From Caldithrix sp. (GTDB lineage Bacteria > Zhuqueibacterota > Zhuqueibacteria > Thermofontimicrobiales > Sulfurfontimicrobiaceae), in the NCBI GenBank assembly GCA_020722815.1, contig DYKB01000042.1, positions 1-59,343 on the forward strand: a stretch of 59,343 nucleotides of DNA, given 5' to 3'. A model generated the notes under the pieces. That model was not told the origin of the DNA, made no database searches, and saw only the letters and a list, made by a program, of their open reading frames with translations. The position numbers and the translations under genes are program-made. Of this stretch, positions 1 through 7,947 are shown one piece after another; within the stretch, counting starts at the first letter, position 1; every line of letters starts with the position of its first letter.

Positions 1-56
1 CTGCCCTGGACACAAAAAATGAAAATTGTTTGCTTTCACCCGGTGATCGGTTACCA
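1..56. repeat. Dispersed repeat, left-edge copy
   Basis: These bases match 15587-15642 at about 53 of 56 positions in the same orientation. On the minus strand both copies can be read in one shared frame (peptide core ESKQFSFFVS). That makes this the stump of a repeated coding or mobile sequence rather than a promoter. The window edge cuts it, so its full length is unknown. Confidence 0.75.
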
Positions 57-112
57 TAAAAGTTACATATTTTATTAAAATTATTAATGTTATGTAAGAA
101 GGAGGATTAGGA

Positions 113-2284
113 ATGAAACGCATATTTTTCGCATCCATCATCGTGATATGCCTGACTGGCTATTTATCCGCTTATTTCAGGGCGATTCCAAAAGAAGGGG
201 GAGAATATTGGTCAAATTTTGAGCTGAAAAAATTCAATTGTCAGGTCGATGTGAAGGGACTTTTTTATGAAACAACAATCGAATTTGAAATTGGTTTAAC
301 GCCAGTATCTAACAATGCGCCAGTACCGGGTGTTTATGAAATTAACTGGACGTTTTCGCTGGTGCCGGATGCTGTTATAACCGATTGTCAAATGCAGCCA
401 GCCGGCGCCGATCCGGGAAATTACATTCCTGCCGAACTACTCGACTTAACAACGGCTAAAATGCTTTATCAAAATTCTCCTCGTGCCCAACCCCGGCTAC
501 TTTTACGGGAGTTATGGCAACGACAATGGGATGCCAAATTGGTGAAAACTTATGAAATGGTTTTTTATCCTGTTGATCTGGTAAAAACGCCGGTTATAAA
601 ATTTTCATTTCTTACCCCATGCCGGGCTGCATATAATATGCGGCGAATATTGTTACCACTGAATGAGTTCCGCGTTTATAAACATCTCAGTGATAACCTG
701 ATTAAATTTTCGGATCCGGATCATCCGGATTTCGAGCCACTAAATATCGATGCAATTTACCTTTCACCAGGCTGGCGGTGGATAAATGGCTACTGGCAGG
801 GGCAGATTTATTGGCAAGGAACATACCAGGCGGTGATTGGGATCGCCGCCGAGAGCTCGAATCGCAACTACCTCCGCACTTTTTCAAATGAAGAAGGTCA
901 ATTTTATCAAATTTCAATACCAACACCACTGCCCCCTGAAAATCGAAAACCAAAGAATATTTTATTGGCCGTTGATCTCACGATTGAGGGCTATAATAAA
1001 TTTGACGTTAAAAGAGCAATCGATCTTTATCAACAAACCGTTGAACTATCATGTAGTGCCTACGATTCCATTAACTTAATCTATTCAGGATTTATCCCCC
1101 AACTTTATCATTCAGCATTTGTCCCGTATCATTCGCAAACTTGCCAGAAAATGATGACGCAACTTCGGAATGAAACCATCCCGAAACTGAATACCTTACC
1201 ACTCCTATTACGAGAGGCTGTAAAATTATTTAATCAGCAGAAAAAGGCCGGCGAAATCTGGCTCATCACGAACGCTCGCTCTCACGCGGATCCTATTCAG
1301 ACAGCCATGGAGATTATTCAGCAAAGTTTGAACATCGCCCAGTATCCGCTGGCTTTCAAAATACTTTCCAACGATGCACAAAACTGGCCGGCAAAATATA
1401 TTAATAATCAATACTATCCGGGGAATGATTATTTATACGAAAACCTGGCGCGCCTGTCAAAAGGAAATTTTGTAAAATTGCGGGATTTTCAATATTATGA
1501 TGGGCTGGAGGCGATGCTGGATTGTGTGGCACCGACAATTAATACGGTGGAAATCGATCCGGAGCCTTTTGGAGGACTGTGCTACTCCCGAATTCCGCTC
1601 AATCAGGGACGCATTAATTTTCCAATCACACAGCCTTATTATGAGATTGGCCTGTTTGACGGATTTGATCCATTTTCAGTTCACTATTTCGGGATGACTG
1701 ATGGTGAGGTCTATGGGCAGGATGTGCCCATTAACCGAATCCAGGACGATACCGGTTGGCCGGAAGTCGCTCAATTCTGGTATACGCGCTATGTCCAGGA
1801 GCGACTACTGGAACCACAAAGTTATGAAACTATCAAATATATCGAACAAATTTCGGTCGCCCAGCGGATTTTAACAATTTATAGTGGATTGGTGATCCCC
1901 GGGCCGGGTGAGAAATGCGGATTTAACGCTTTGACCGAACTGGCAACCGCTGTTGAGAATCCGGATGACCGGATTGCAGAACCCCCGGAACAAGCTAAAA
2001 AATTTACTCTCAATGCGTTTCCCAATCCATTTAATGCCAGTACTACGTTCACCTGGGAATCTCCAGACGCTTTAAGCCATCCCAAAATCGTCATTAGAAT
2101 TTTTAATTATCTCGGGCAGGAAGTTCGTCAATTTGAAATAGATCACAGCAGTTCAGATGGGTCGGTAGAAATTTTCTGGGACGGGATGGATAAACAGCAT
2201 CAGGCGGTCGCTTCTGGAATTTATTTGGTGATGCTACAGGCTGGAAATCAGATGACCAATATTAAAGTGACGTTGTTGAAATAG
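113..2284 (+). CDS. Secreted VIT/vWA-like protein with T9SS sorting domain (paralog 1)
   Basis: Predicted export by Sec (signal peptide MKRIFFASIIVICLTGYLSA) and then the type IX system. Residues about 30-200 resemble a VIT domain: a beta-rich module with a 'W-F-LP' strand, a 'TAKMLYQ' segment and a 'VYP'-like 'VFYPVDLVKTP' strand. Residues about 280-470 have the alternating pattern of a von Willebrand A fold (KNILLAVDLTIEG; EIWLITNARS). The metal-site DxSxS signature is absent. Residues about 635-723 form a type A sorting domain (AFPNPFNASTTF, WDGMD, SGIYLV). An AAGGAGGA-like ribosome site precedes the ATG. Gene 2406-4559 has the same architecture, so the two arose by tandem duplication. A surface or adhesion role is inference. 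Confidence 0.75.
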   Translation: MKRIFFASIIVICLTGYLSAYFRAIPKEGGEYWSNFELKKFNCQVDVKGLFYETTIEFEIGLTPVSNNAPVPGVYEINWTFSLVPDAVITDCQMQPAGADPGNYIPAELLDLTTAKMLYQNSPRAQPRLLLRELWQRQWDAKLVKTYEMVFYPVDLVKTPVIKFSFLTPCRAAYNMRRILLPLNEFRVYKHLSDNLIKFSDPDHPDFEPLNIDAIYLSPGWRWINGYWQGQIYWQGTYQAVIGIAAESSNRNYLRTFSNEEGQFYQISIPTPLPPENRKPKNILLAVDLTIEGYNKFDVKRAIDLYQQTVELSCSAYDSINLIYSGFIPQLYHSAFVPYHSQTCQKMMTQLRNETIPKLNTLPLLLREAVKLFNQQKKAGEIWLITNARSHADPIQTAMEIIQQSLNIAQYPLAFKILSNDAQNWPAKYINNQYYPGNDYLYENLARLSKGNFVKLRDFQYYDGLEAMLDCVAPTINTVEIDPEPFGGLCYSRIPLNQGRINFPITQPYYEIGLFDGFDPFSVHYFGMTDGEVYGQDVPINRIQDDTGWPEVAQFWYTRYVQERLLEPQSYETIKYIEQISVAQRILTIYSGLVIPGPGEKCGFNALTELATAVENPDDRIAEPPEQAKKFTLNAFPNPFNASTTFTWESPDALSHPKIVIRIFNYLGQEVRQFEIDHSSSDGSVEIFWDGMDKQHQAVASGIYLVMLQAGNQMTNIKVTLLK

Positions 2285-2286
2285 CT

Positions 2287-2336
2287 TCTGGCTTTTAACT
2301 TTTGGCTACTGGCTTTTAGCTTTTGGCATCTGGCTG
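2287..2336. repeat. Short degenerate tandem repeat
   Basis: Units like 'TTTTGGCTACTGGC' recur several times directly after the stop codon of the first gene. This is simple-sequence spacer between the two paralogs. No function is apparent. Confidence 0.5.
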
Positions 2337-2405
2337 TAATTTTTTAATTTAGATTGCCAGATTAATTTTACCAAATTTATTTGGAATATTTGAAAGGACA
2401 ATATT

Positions 2406-4559
2406 ATGCGAATTTATAAAATAATATTATTCATTGCTGCGCTATTATCATTCGGCCATGCAGCCGATTTTTGTGTCTATGAAGCCAATTACCCCAATGT
2501 GAAAGATTACAATGTGCGGCTCGATGATGCGGAATTGATAATTACCCCGCGCGGGGCTTATATCGAAATGGATTTGATGCTAACGATTTCGTATGATTTT
2601 CAAAGCTGGTTCTTCAAGAATTACAATGAACTGGAATTTCAATGGAGTTTCAGTCTCCCGGATCAGGTGGTGGTGAATGATTTCTGGCTCTGGGTGGGCG
2701 ATTCCATCCTGAAGCCAACGATTATGGATAAATGGACCGCTGAACTTCTTTTCAGTGAGGTCAGCAGTCCGGTACGAAATCCGGGAATCTTAACTCAATC
2801 CTTCCCAAATCGTGAGGGGCAGGTGACCTATAACCTGCGTGTCTACCCCGTCATGCGGCAGGAGAAACGCAAATTTAAAATTCATTATCTGATACCCGCC
2901 CGTCCAACAAATGAAACTTTGCGGCTCTGGCTGCCAACATCTCAATTGACTTCGCGACAAAGTCCCGGTGCCGATAGTTTAAAAATTATTTTTAAAAATG
3001 AAAAAAAACCGGTTTTGCTGGGCACCGAGTTAAAAGATGAACGGTACGATTCGAAGTTAACTGGATGGACTTTTCAAATCGGACTGGATTACAATGGATT
3101 TGTGGAATTGGTCTATCCTTCACATATTACGAATAAGCCCTGGTTCAGTCATTTCAAAGAGGAGGATGAGACATTTTATCAACTGGCACTCTACCCACCC
3201 GGAATTCCTGAACAGCGAACGCCACGCAAATTTTTAATGCTGGTGGATTTTAATCGATTTAATACGACCGGACTGGATGGCGAACTACTTTTGCTCTCTC
3301 TGAAAGAAACCATGCAGCAAGCACTCACGAATACGGATTCGGCAAATATTATGGTAAGTTATGCAGATGTGGTTTATGGCGCACCTGAATTTCTGGCATG
3401 TTCCGAGACAAATATTGACGAATTATTTAAAAATGTTTTACAGCGGTCTTTTCCAGCTTATAGCAATTTTCAAATGCTCTTTGCGACCGCGGCGCAGTAT
3501 CTGAAAAGCCGAAACGAGAATGCCGAAATCATCATGTTAACGAATACGGATGAGATCATCCTGGAATATTATTCGAAGGATGAATTGGCTGATCAAATAA
3601 TCGGCATGTTTGCCAAAGGAACAAAAATTCATGTCATTGATCTGGATAATAAATCGGCCCTCTGGTATAATTACGAATCAAGTCAATATGAAACGCAATT
3701 GCAAAGTTTTTATGGCCGGTTGTGTTATCAAAGCATGGGGAACCTGTTTTTTCTGCGCTATCATGCCATCAAAAATATTCTGGCCGCCCTTTTTTATGAG
3801 CAAATCAGCCATTACGAACAGGTGGAGGTGCAAACACGCTTTGCTTCAGGCTATGCCTATGGCAAACATCTGCTGGCGCTGCATGAAGGCTACTATCCAT
3901 TGCGATTTCCCATCATTCAGGTGGGACGCTATAGCGGAAGTTTGCCACTGGATTTGACGGTACTGGGCAAGACCCGATTGCAAAAAGTGACTGAAAATCA
4001 CACCATCACCGAGGGCGATGTGGTTCCGGATGATGAGCAGTTGGCGGCTTTCTGGTATGGCAGCCATATTCAAAAATTACTGAAGCAGCAGCAAACCAAC
4101 GCAACGATTGTTGAAATCATGAATCTCAGTCTGGCGAAAAACATTCTCACACCATATACTGGCTTCCTCATTTATCGGCTGGAAGAAAACCAGGGTTATC
4201 AGGAGAATTCGGAAAACACCGGCGGAGAGGATAATAAATGGACAGGTGTAGATGAAAAGACACCCATGAATAATCCTCAAATTGCATTGAAGGCTTTTCC
4301 AAATCCATTTAACTCGCAGGTGAGTATTACTTTTACGCTCCCCGAAGATATTTCCCTGGCCGATTTTACCCTGACAATCTATAATAGTCTGGGTCAAAAA
4401 GTGAAAAATTTTGAATTCAGCCAATTGAGTGCACCCTCTCAGACGGTTATCTGGAATGGTGAAAATGAGTTGAATCAGCCAGTCAGTTCTGGAATTTATT
4501 ATGTGATATTAAGTGGGCCGAAAATTCGGCAGTTGTTCAAGGTGGTTTTGATACGATAA
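2406..4559 (+). CDS. Secreted VIT/vWA-like protein with T9SS sorting domain (paralog 2)
   Basis: Same order of parts as its upstream neighbour: signal peptide (MRIYKIILFIAALLSFGHA), VIT-like module at residues about 30-210 (LEFQWSFSLPD; TAELLFSEVSSP; LRVYPVMRQEK), vWA-like fold at about 275-450 (KFLMLVDFNRFN; AEIIMLTNTDEI), and a C-terminal T9SS type A domain at about 625-717 (AFPNPFNSQVSI, WNGENE, SGIYYV). As in paralog 1, the expected metal-coordinating DxSxS is not visible, so ligand binding through a MIDAS is unlikely. Sequence identity to paralog 1 looks low apart from the framework, so the duplication is old. The pair lies 121 bases apart on one strand and may be co-transcribed. Confidence 0.75.
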   Translation: MRIYKIILFIAALLSFGHAADFCVYEANYPNVKDYNVRLDDAELIITPRGAYIEMDLMLTISYDFQSWFFKNYNELEFQWSFSLPDQVVVNDFWLWVGDSILKPTIMDKWTAELLFSEVSSPVRNPGILTQSFPNREGQVTYNLRVYPVMRQEKRKFKIHYLIPARPTNETLRLWLPTSQLTSRQSPGADSLKIIFKNEKKPVLLGTELKDERYDSKLTGWTFQIGLDYNGFVELVYPSHITNKPWFSHFKEEDETFYQLALYPPGIPEQRTPRKFLMLVDFNRFNTTGLDGELLLLSLKETMQQALTNTDSANIMVSYADVVYGAPEFLACSETNIDELFKNVLQRSFPAYSNFQMLFATAAQYLKSRNENAEIIMLTNTDEIILEYYSKDELADQIIGMFAKGTKIHVIDLDNKSALWYNYESSQYETQLQSFYGRLCYQSMGNLFFLRYHAIKNILAALFYEQISHYEQVEVQTRFASGYAYGKHLLALHEGYYPLRFPIIQVGRYSGSLPLDLTVLGKTRLQKVTENHTITEGDVVPDDEQLAAFWYGSHIQKLLKQQQTNATIVEIMNLSLAKNILTPYTGFLIYRLEENQGYQENSENTGGEDNKWTGVDEKTPMNNPQIALKAFPNPFNSQVSITFTLPEDISLADFTLTIYNSLGQKVKNFEFSQLSAPSQTVIWNGENELNQPVSSGIYYVILSGPKIRQLFKVVLIR

Positions 4560-4722
4560 GAGAAATTCATTTAATCCTTAATTTTGTAAAGAAAGTATTG
4601 AATTTTTAGCGTATTTTGATGGTGTTTCATCGCTATTTTTTATTTCTACTAGCAAGATATTCGATACGGAACCGATTTGGAAGTTTAAATGACCAGTTAT
4701 CAAGAGTAAGGAAAATAGCAAG

Positions 4723-5178
4723 TCAAATAAAAAACGTACTTGATAAAAATGGGCAAAATGGGATTACTAATGCAACAATTGCTGCTCTTACTGCAAGAAG
4801 AGTTATTCCCATGTTGCCCATGAAAGCTAAACTTTGACCAGTTTTAGTATTGTGTAAAAAATTTTCCCACCAGATGAATGTATCTGGTAATTTTAAATTA
4901 CTACTAATTGACGGTTCATAATAATTCCGATTATAAAATCCAATACGTTTGATCGCATAACGATAACTATTAATAAGAAAGTCAAAAAAAATTGCCGCAA
5001 ATGCAGGAATGACAAGCAGTATATTGGGAATTTTCTCTAAGTTTGTTCCAATGAGGCCAATCGCCGCACTAACAAATGTAATTTTAAATCCAATAACTTG
5101 AGCACGTAATTTCTGACTTTCGATGAGTTCTTTCCGTAACTCGCAGAATAGATCCCATGCAACATCAGCTCTATCCAT
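4723..5178 (-). CDS. Small membrane protein of unknown function
   Basis: A 151-residue protein that I do not recognise. The ATG at 5178 is preferred over the one 20 codons upstream because AAGGAAG sits five to six bases before it. A charged N-terminal helix (DLFCELRKELIESQ) is followed by a hydrophobic hairpin (VSAAIGLIGTNLEKI; ILLVIPAFAAIFFDF) and one more membrane span near the C-terminus (MGITLLAVRAAIVAL). The topology resembles small SLATT-like or effector-type membrane proteins, but that is only a resemblance. It stands alone between two oppositely oriented neighbours. Confidence 0.6.
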   Translation of the reverse strand: MDRADVAWDLFCELRKELIESQKLRAQVIGFKITFVSAAIGLIGTNLEKIPNILLVIPAFAAIFFDFLINSYRYAIKRIGFYNRNYYEPSISSNLKLPDTFIWWENFLHNTKTGQSLAFMGNMGITLLAVRAAIVALVIPFCPFLSSTFFI

Positions 5179-5352
5179 ATTTCTTCCTTCGATACATTTC
5201 TTGAAGCGTATCACTGAGATATCAGGTTTTTCTAACACCTTTTCATCTTTTTAACTTAATAAAGTTATGAAAAGTACATGCAAATTGCCAGTGTTTTTTT
5301 TTCGCTGATCATTTTTAAGGAGTGAAAAGCGTTGCTCTTCTGCAAAACACCA

Positions 5353-5736
5353 TCAGGCGGGTACTTCCCAAGCATTTAACTGGTTGCCACACGAACACAA
5401 TTTTTGATACCACAGAATAGAAGCCCCACAATGTTCGCATGACCACTCTTTTTTTTGAATTTCAAACCATTTTCCCACACCATTTTCTTTAATATATTGC
5501 AGATTGGGCGCTATTGTCCAATGGTGGGGCCATTTATCATGCATGAATTCAAGAAGCTTATTGCAGGGAAAATCCTCACAATCACAGCAGAAGTCAATAT
5601 GTTTCTCCCGGGTGCACCGGCGAAAATAACAGTTTCGTATTGAATCGTCAATCCAATCACTCAGACACCCGTCGCAATCTTCTGCCGCACAGGCTCCACA
5701 ATAAAGGCCACAAGGGCCATATTTTGATTGTCTCAT
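5353..5736 (-). CDS. DUF3795 family Cys-rich protein
   Basis: Small soluble protein with the DUF3795 hallmark N-terminus (YGPCGLYCGACAAEDCDGC). It is followed by further paired cysteines (RNCYFRRCTRE; FCCDCEDFPC) and a C-terminal CxxC pair set (SCEHCGA; LCSCGN) that looks like a rubredoxin- or zinc-ribbon-type knuckle. Metal or Fe-S binding is likely from cysteine spacing. The family's biochemical role is not established. I start it at the ATG at 5736, seven bases after AAGGA, instead of the upstream TTG. Confidence 0.75.
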   Translation of the reverse strand: MRQSKYGPCGLYCGACAAEDCDGCLSDWIDDSIRNCYFRRCTREKHIDFCCDCEDFPCNKLLEFMHDKWPHHWTIAPNLQYIKENGVGKWFEIQKKEWSCEHCGASILWYQKLCSCGNQLNAWEVPA

Positions 5737-5918
5737 TTTCAAATCCTTATAAAAATATTACCGGACGAGAGTCCTGTTATTCTGTCACGATTCTCCGCCG
5801 TAAAAATTTGTTTATGACCGAATATTTGTTTTAGTTTGTTATATTTCAATAAAAATTGGTGACAATATTCTATGATAAAGTATTTTCGATAGATTTTTTA
5901 ATAAAGCAACAATAGAAA

Positions 5919-5991
5919 TTTTCAGGAGAAGAGATAATGATTGGTCTAACTTTAAAAAAATCAAATGATACGTAAACTCTCCTCCTGAAAA
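5919..5991. repeat. Isolated inverted repeat (hairpin)
   Basis: The left arm TTTTCAGGAGAAGAGA pairs with the right arm TCTCCTCCTGAAAA across about 43 AT-rich bases. It lies in the 333-base gap between two divergent neighbours (5737-6069), which otherwise holds no gene I can support. It could be a short MITE-like remnant. Without a T-tract it is a poor terminator. Confidence 0.5.
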
Positions 5992-6069
5992 CAAAAAACT
6001 TTATTATAGGTTCTCTCCAGGGGCAATAAATTATTACATAGGAATATCTTAAGAAAGATCGATTATGCG

Positions 6070-7020
6070 CTAAAAAACCACCGCTGCCGCATACCCAACC
6101 TGGCTGATTCCATATTTAATATACATGTACCCTTTTTCTCCCCAACCAGTACCCCAGCTATTTTTTAGAATCCAGGCACCTTTTGAATCATCCCAGCCAA
6201 CCAGGACAATACCATGATTTGGGGAAAGCGTGGCAGCACCGCACCCAAATAAACCACTGGATTTCGATTCTTCTTTATCAAATACCCCGCCAGTGTACGA
6301 TTGAAAAGCATTACCGACATAAACTGCAGCGCAAACAGGACCATAATTATAAATAGCTTCTTTGATTTTTTCGGCAGTGGGAACGCTCTCGTCGCCATCG
6401 ACATATCCCCAGCCGGCCAGTTTGAAGGGATAATTATAGGGTCCCCCACAGGGAACGTCAGCGGCAACATATTTAAAATCAGCTTCCAAAACCGCACCTG
6501 GATTTATCAGCATGTCGTGAGCCCAAAAACCACCATTGCATCCCCAACCCTCGGTATTACAGGAAACCAGATGTTGTTCAGATAAGTCAACAGTGGTATC
6601 CTGCTTGATTTGTAATTGTGCTTCAAAACTGCCAATGGTCGCAAAAGCCCAACAACTGCCACAATTTCCCTGGTTCCGAACACCAGTTACACCATTCTGT
6701 TCCCGCCAATCCCATCTTGCAGGGAGAGTGAGTGACTCGGTTCTGAGTGTTTGAGGCTGCATAATTTTAATATTTTTATCTTTTGCACCCGCTATCCAGT
6801 TTGGTGGGACGCGCAAACCACAAAGTTCGGCCAACGTGTAATTATGAGCGGGATTGAAACCAACCGTAAATGAATAGTGATATTTCTCAATTTCTTGCCG
6901 TAGTTGTTCAATTTGTGTTTTCAGAGATTCCGGAGCAAGTTTTTCATCGAATTGTTCCCCGAACATCAACAGGGAAAGCATAAGAATTAATACAATGAGT
7001 GAAAATTTGTTGTACTTCAT
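6070..7020 (-). CDS. Secreted C1A (papain-like) cysteine protease
   Basis: Cysteine endopeptidase exported by a Sec signal peptide (MKYNKFSLIVLILMLSLLMFG). A propeptide runs to about residue 90 and the catalytic domain starts near LPARWDWREQNGVTG. All active-site blocks are present: oxyanion Gln and nucleophile Cys in NQGNCGSCWAFA, catalytic His in SPNHGIVLVGW and Asn in LKNSWGTGWGEKGY. Further conserved Cys residues (CNGGFW, VPCGGP, FGCGAA) suggest disulfides, consistent with an extracytoplasmic enzyme. There is no T9SS tail. Start chosen by GGAGGTG just upstream. The gene immediately upstream on the same strand encodes a chagasin-like inhibitor of exactly this protease class. Confidence 0.92.
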   Translation of the reverse strand: MKYNKFSLIVLILMLSLLMFGEQFDEKLAPESLKTQIEQLRQEIEKYHYSFTVGFNPAHNYTLAELCGLRVPPNWIAGAKDKNIKIMQPQTLRTESLTLPARWDWREQNGVTGVRNQGNCGSCWAFATIGSFEAQLQIKQDTTVDLSEQHLVSCNTEGWGCNGGFWAHDMLINPGAVLEADFKYVAADVPCGGPYNYPFKLAGWGYVDGDESVPTAEKIKEAIYNYGPVCAAVYVGNAFQSYTGGVFDKEESKSSGLFGCGAATLSPNHGIVLVGWDDSKGAWILKNSWGTGWGEKGYMYIKYGISQVGYAAAVVF

Positions 7021-7151
7021 GATACACCTCCAGTTTAATTTGGATTTATCCTTTAATTAATGTAAAACAAGAAATTTTTCCTGATCAATCGATCGCTGAA
7101 AAATAGTAAAATCATGAAGCGCTAAAAGAAGAAGCCGATAGCTTTTTACTA

Positions 7152-7535
7152 TTATTTTTTAACTTCAATTTTCACTGAATAAGAATCAATCGGTGCTGCA
7201 TTTTTTTCCCATTGCCGATGATATATGAACCTGATTTCCATTTTTCCAGTAAAATTAGCCTTAAAGCTAAATATTTGTTGACCGGGTGCCCCAAGGAGAT
7301 CAGAACTTTTTGTAAATTGGCTATTTTGAAGGCTTGTTTTGATCGTTGGGATGGTATCAATTAATGTCCAGGTATATCCAGTGGTTGGATTGGCATCGAG
7401 CACTATCTGGAATTCCTGTTGGGATTTCACCTCAATCTGTTGTCCTGAATTTTCTTTCTTTAAAACCAGCATCTTTTCATTCTGTCCACAGGTCATGATT
7501 AATAATATCATTAATAAAATGATGGATTTAAACAT
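7152..7535 (-). CDS. Chagasin-like (I42) cysteine protease inhibitor
   Basis: Predicted periplasmic or lipid-anchored inhibitor of papain-family proteases. The three chagasin loops are recognisable in order: NPTTGYTW (loop L4), GAPGQQ (GxGG-like L2) and RQWEK (RPW-like L6). The N-terminus is a hydrophobic leader ending in LLIMTCGQ, a possible but non-ideal lipobox. The ATG at 7535 is preferred over 7565 because AAGGAAA lies eight bases before it. It is followed after 131 bases by the C1A protease, so inhibitor and target appear to be made together, probably to protect the cell envelope from its own enzyme. The pairing is inference; the family's activity is known from chagasin and ICP proteins. 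Confidence 0.85.
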   Translation of the reverse strand: MFKSIILLMILLIMTCGQNEKMLVLKKENSGQQIEVKSQQEFQIVLDANPTTGYTWTLIDTIPTIKTSLQNSQFTKSSDLLGAPGQQIFSFKANFTGKMEIRFIYHRQWEKNAAPIDSYSVKIEVKK

Positions 7536-7947
7536 ATTAGTAGTTTCCTTATATAATATATTCATCCAATATGATTCAATCCAGTTAAAAATGAATCATC
7601 AATAAAAAATTTAAAAAAAGGATTGGATTGCGTTCTACAGGCGGACCGTTTTGCACGAGTGGTGGCTTTATTTTTCATTTTGGAAAACCTTGTCGGTATG
7701 TAAGTATTATAATCTTAAAACCACATGATACGTCAAGTAGTTTCCAATTTAATTGATTTTTTTCAAGTTAACAATCAAAATAATATGGAAAGGCACAAAT
7801 TGTTAATTCTTATAAAGGAAAATTTTAATTTTTCTGGACAGATGGTTCATTGTTTCTTTTTGATAGATGAAAATCTATTTTACTTGAAAAGGTCAGGAAG
7901 GAGTGAATGATGAATAAGTATATCAAGGGATGGTTGGGCCATTATAA
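7536..7947. other. Intergenic region, no supported gene
   Basis: An AT-rich gap. A 61-codon plus-strand frame (7725-7910) and a 25-codon frame after a good GGAAGGAG site near 7900 can be read. Neither has a recognisable product and the second runs into the end of the convergent gene. I see no convincing hairpin or promoter. Confidence 0.4.

Noticed and set aside
7725..7910. A 61-codon plus-strand frame between two minus-strand genes
   Set aside because: No ribosome site and no resemblance to any family; it is in AT-rich spacer.
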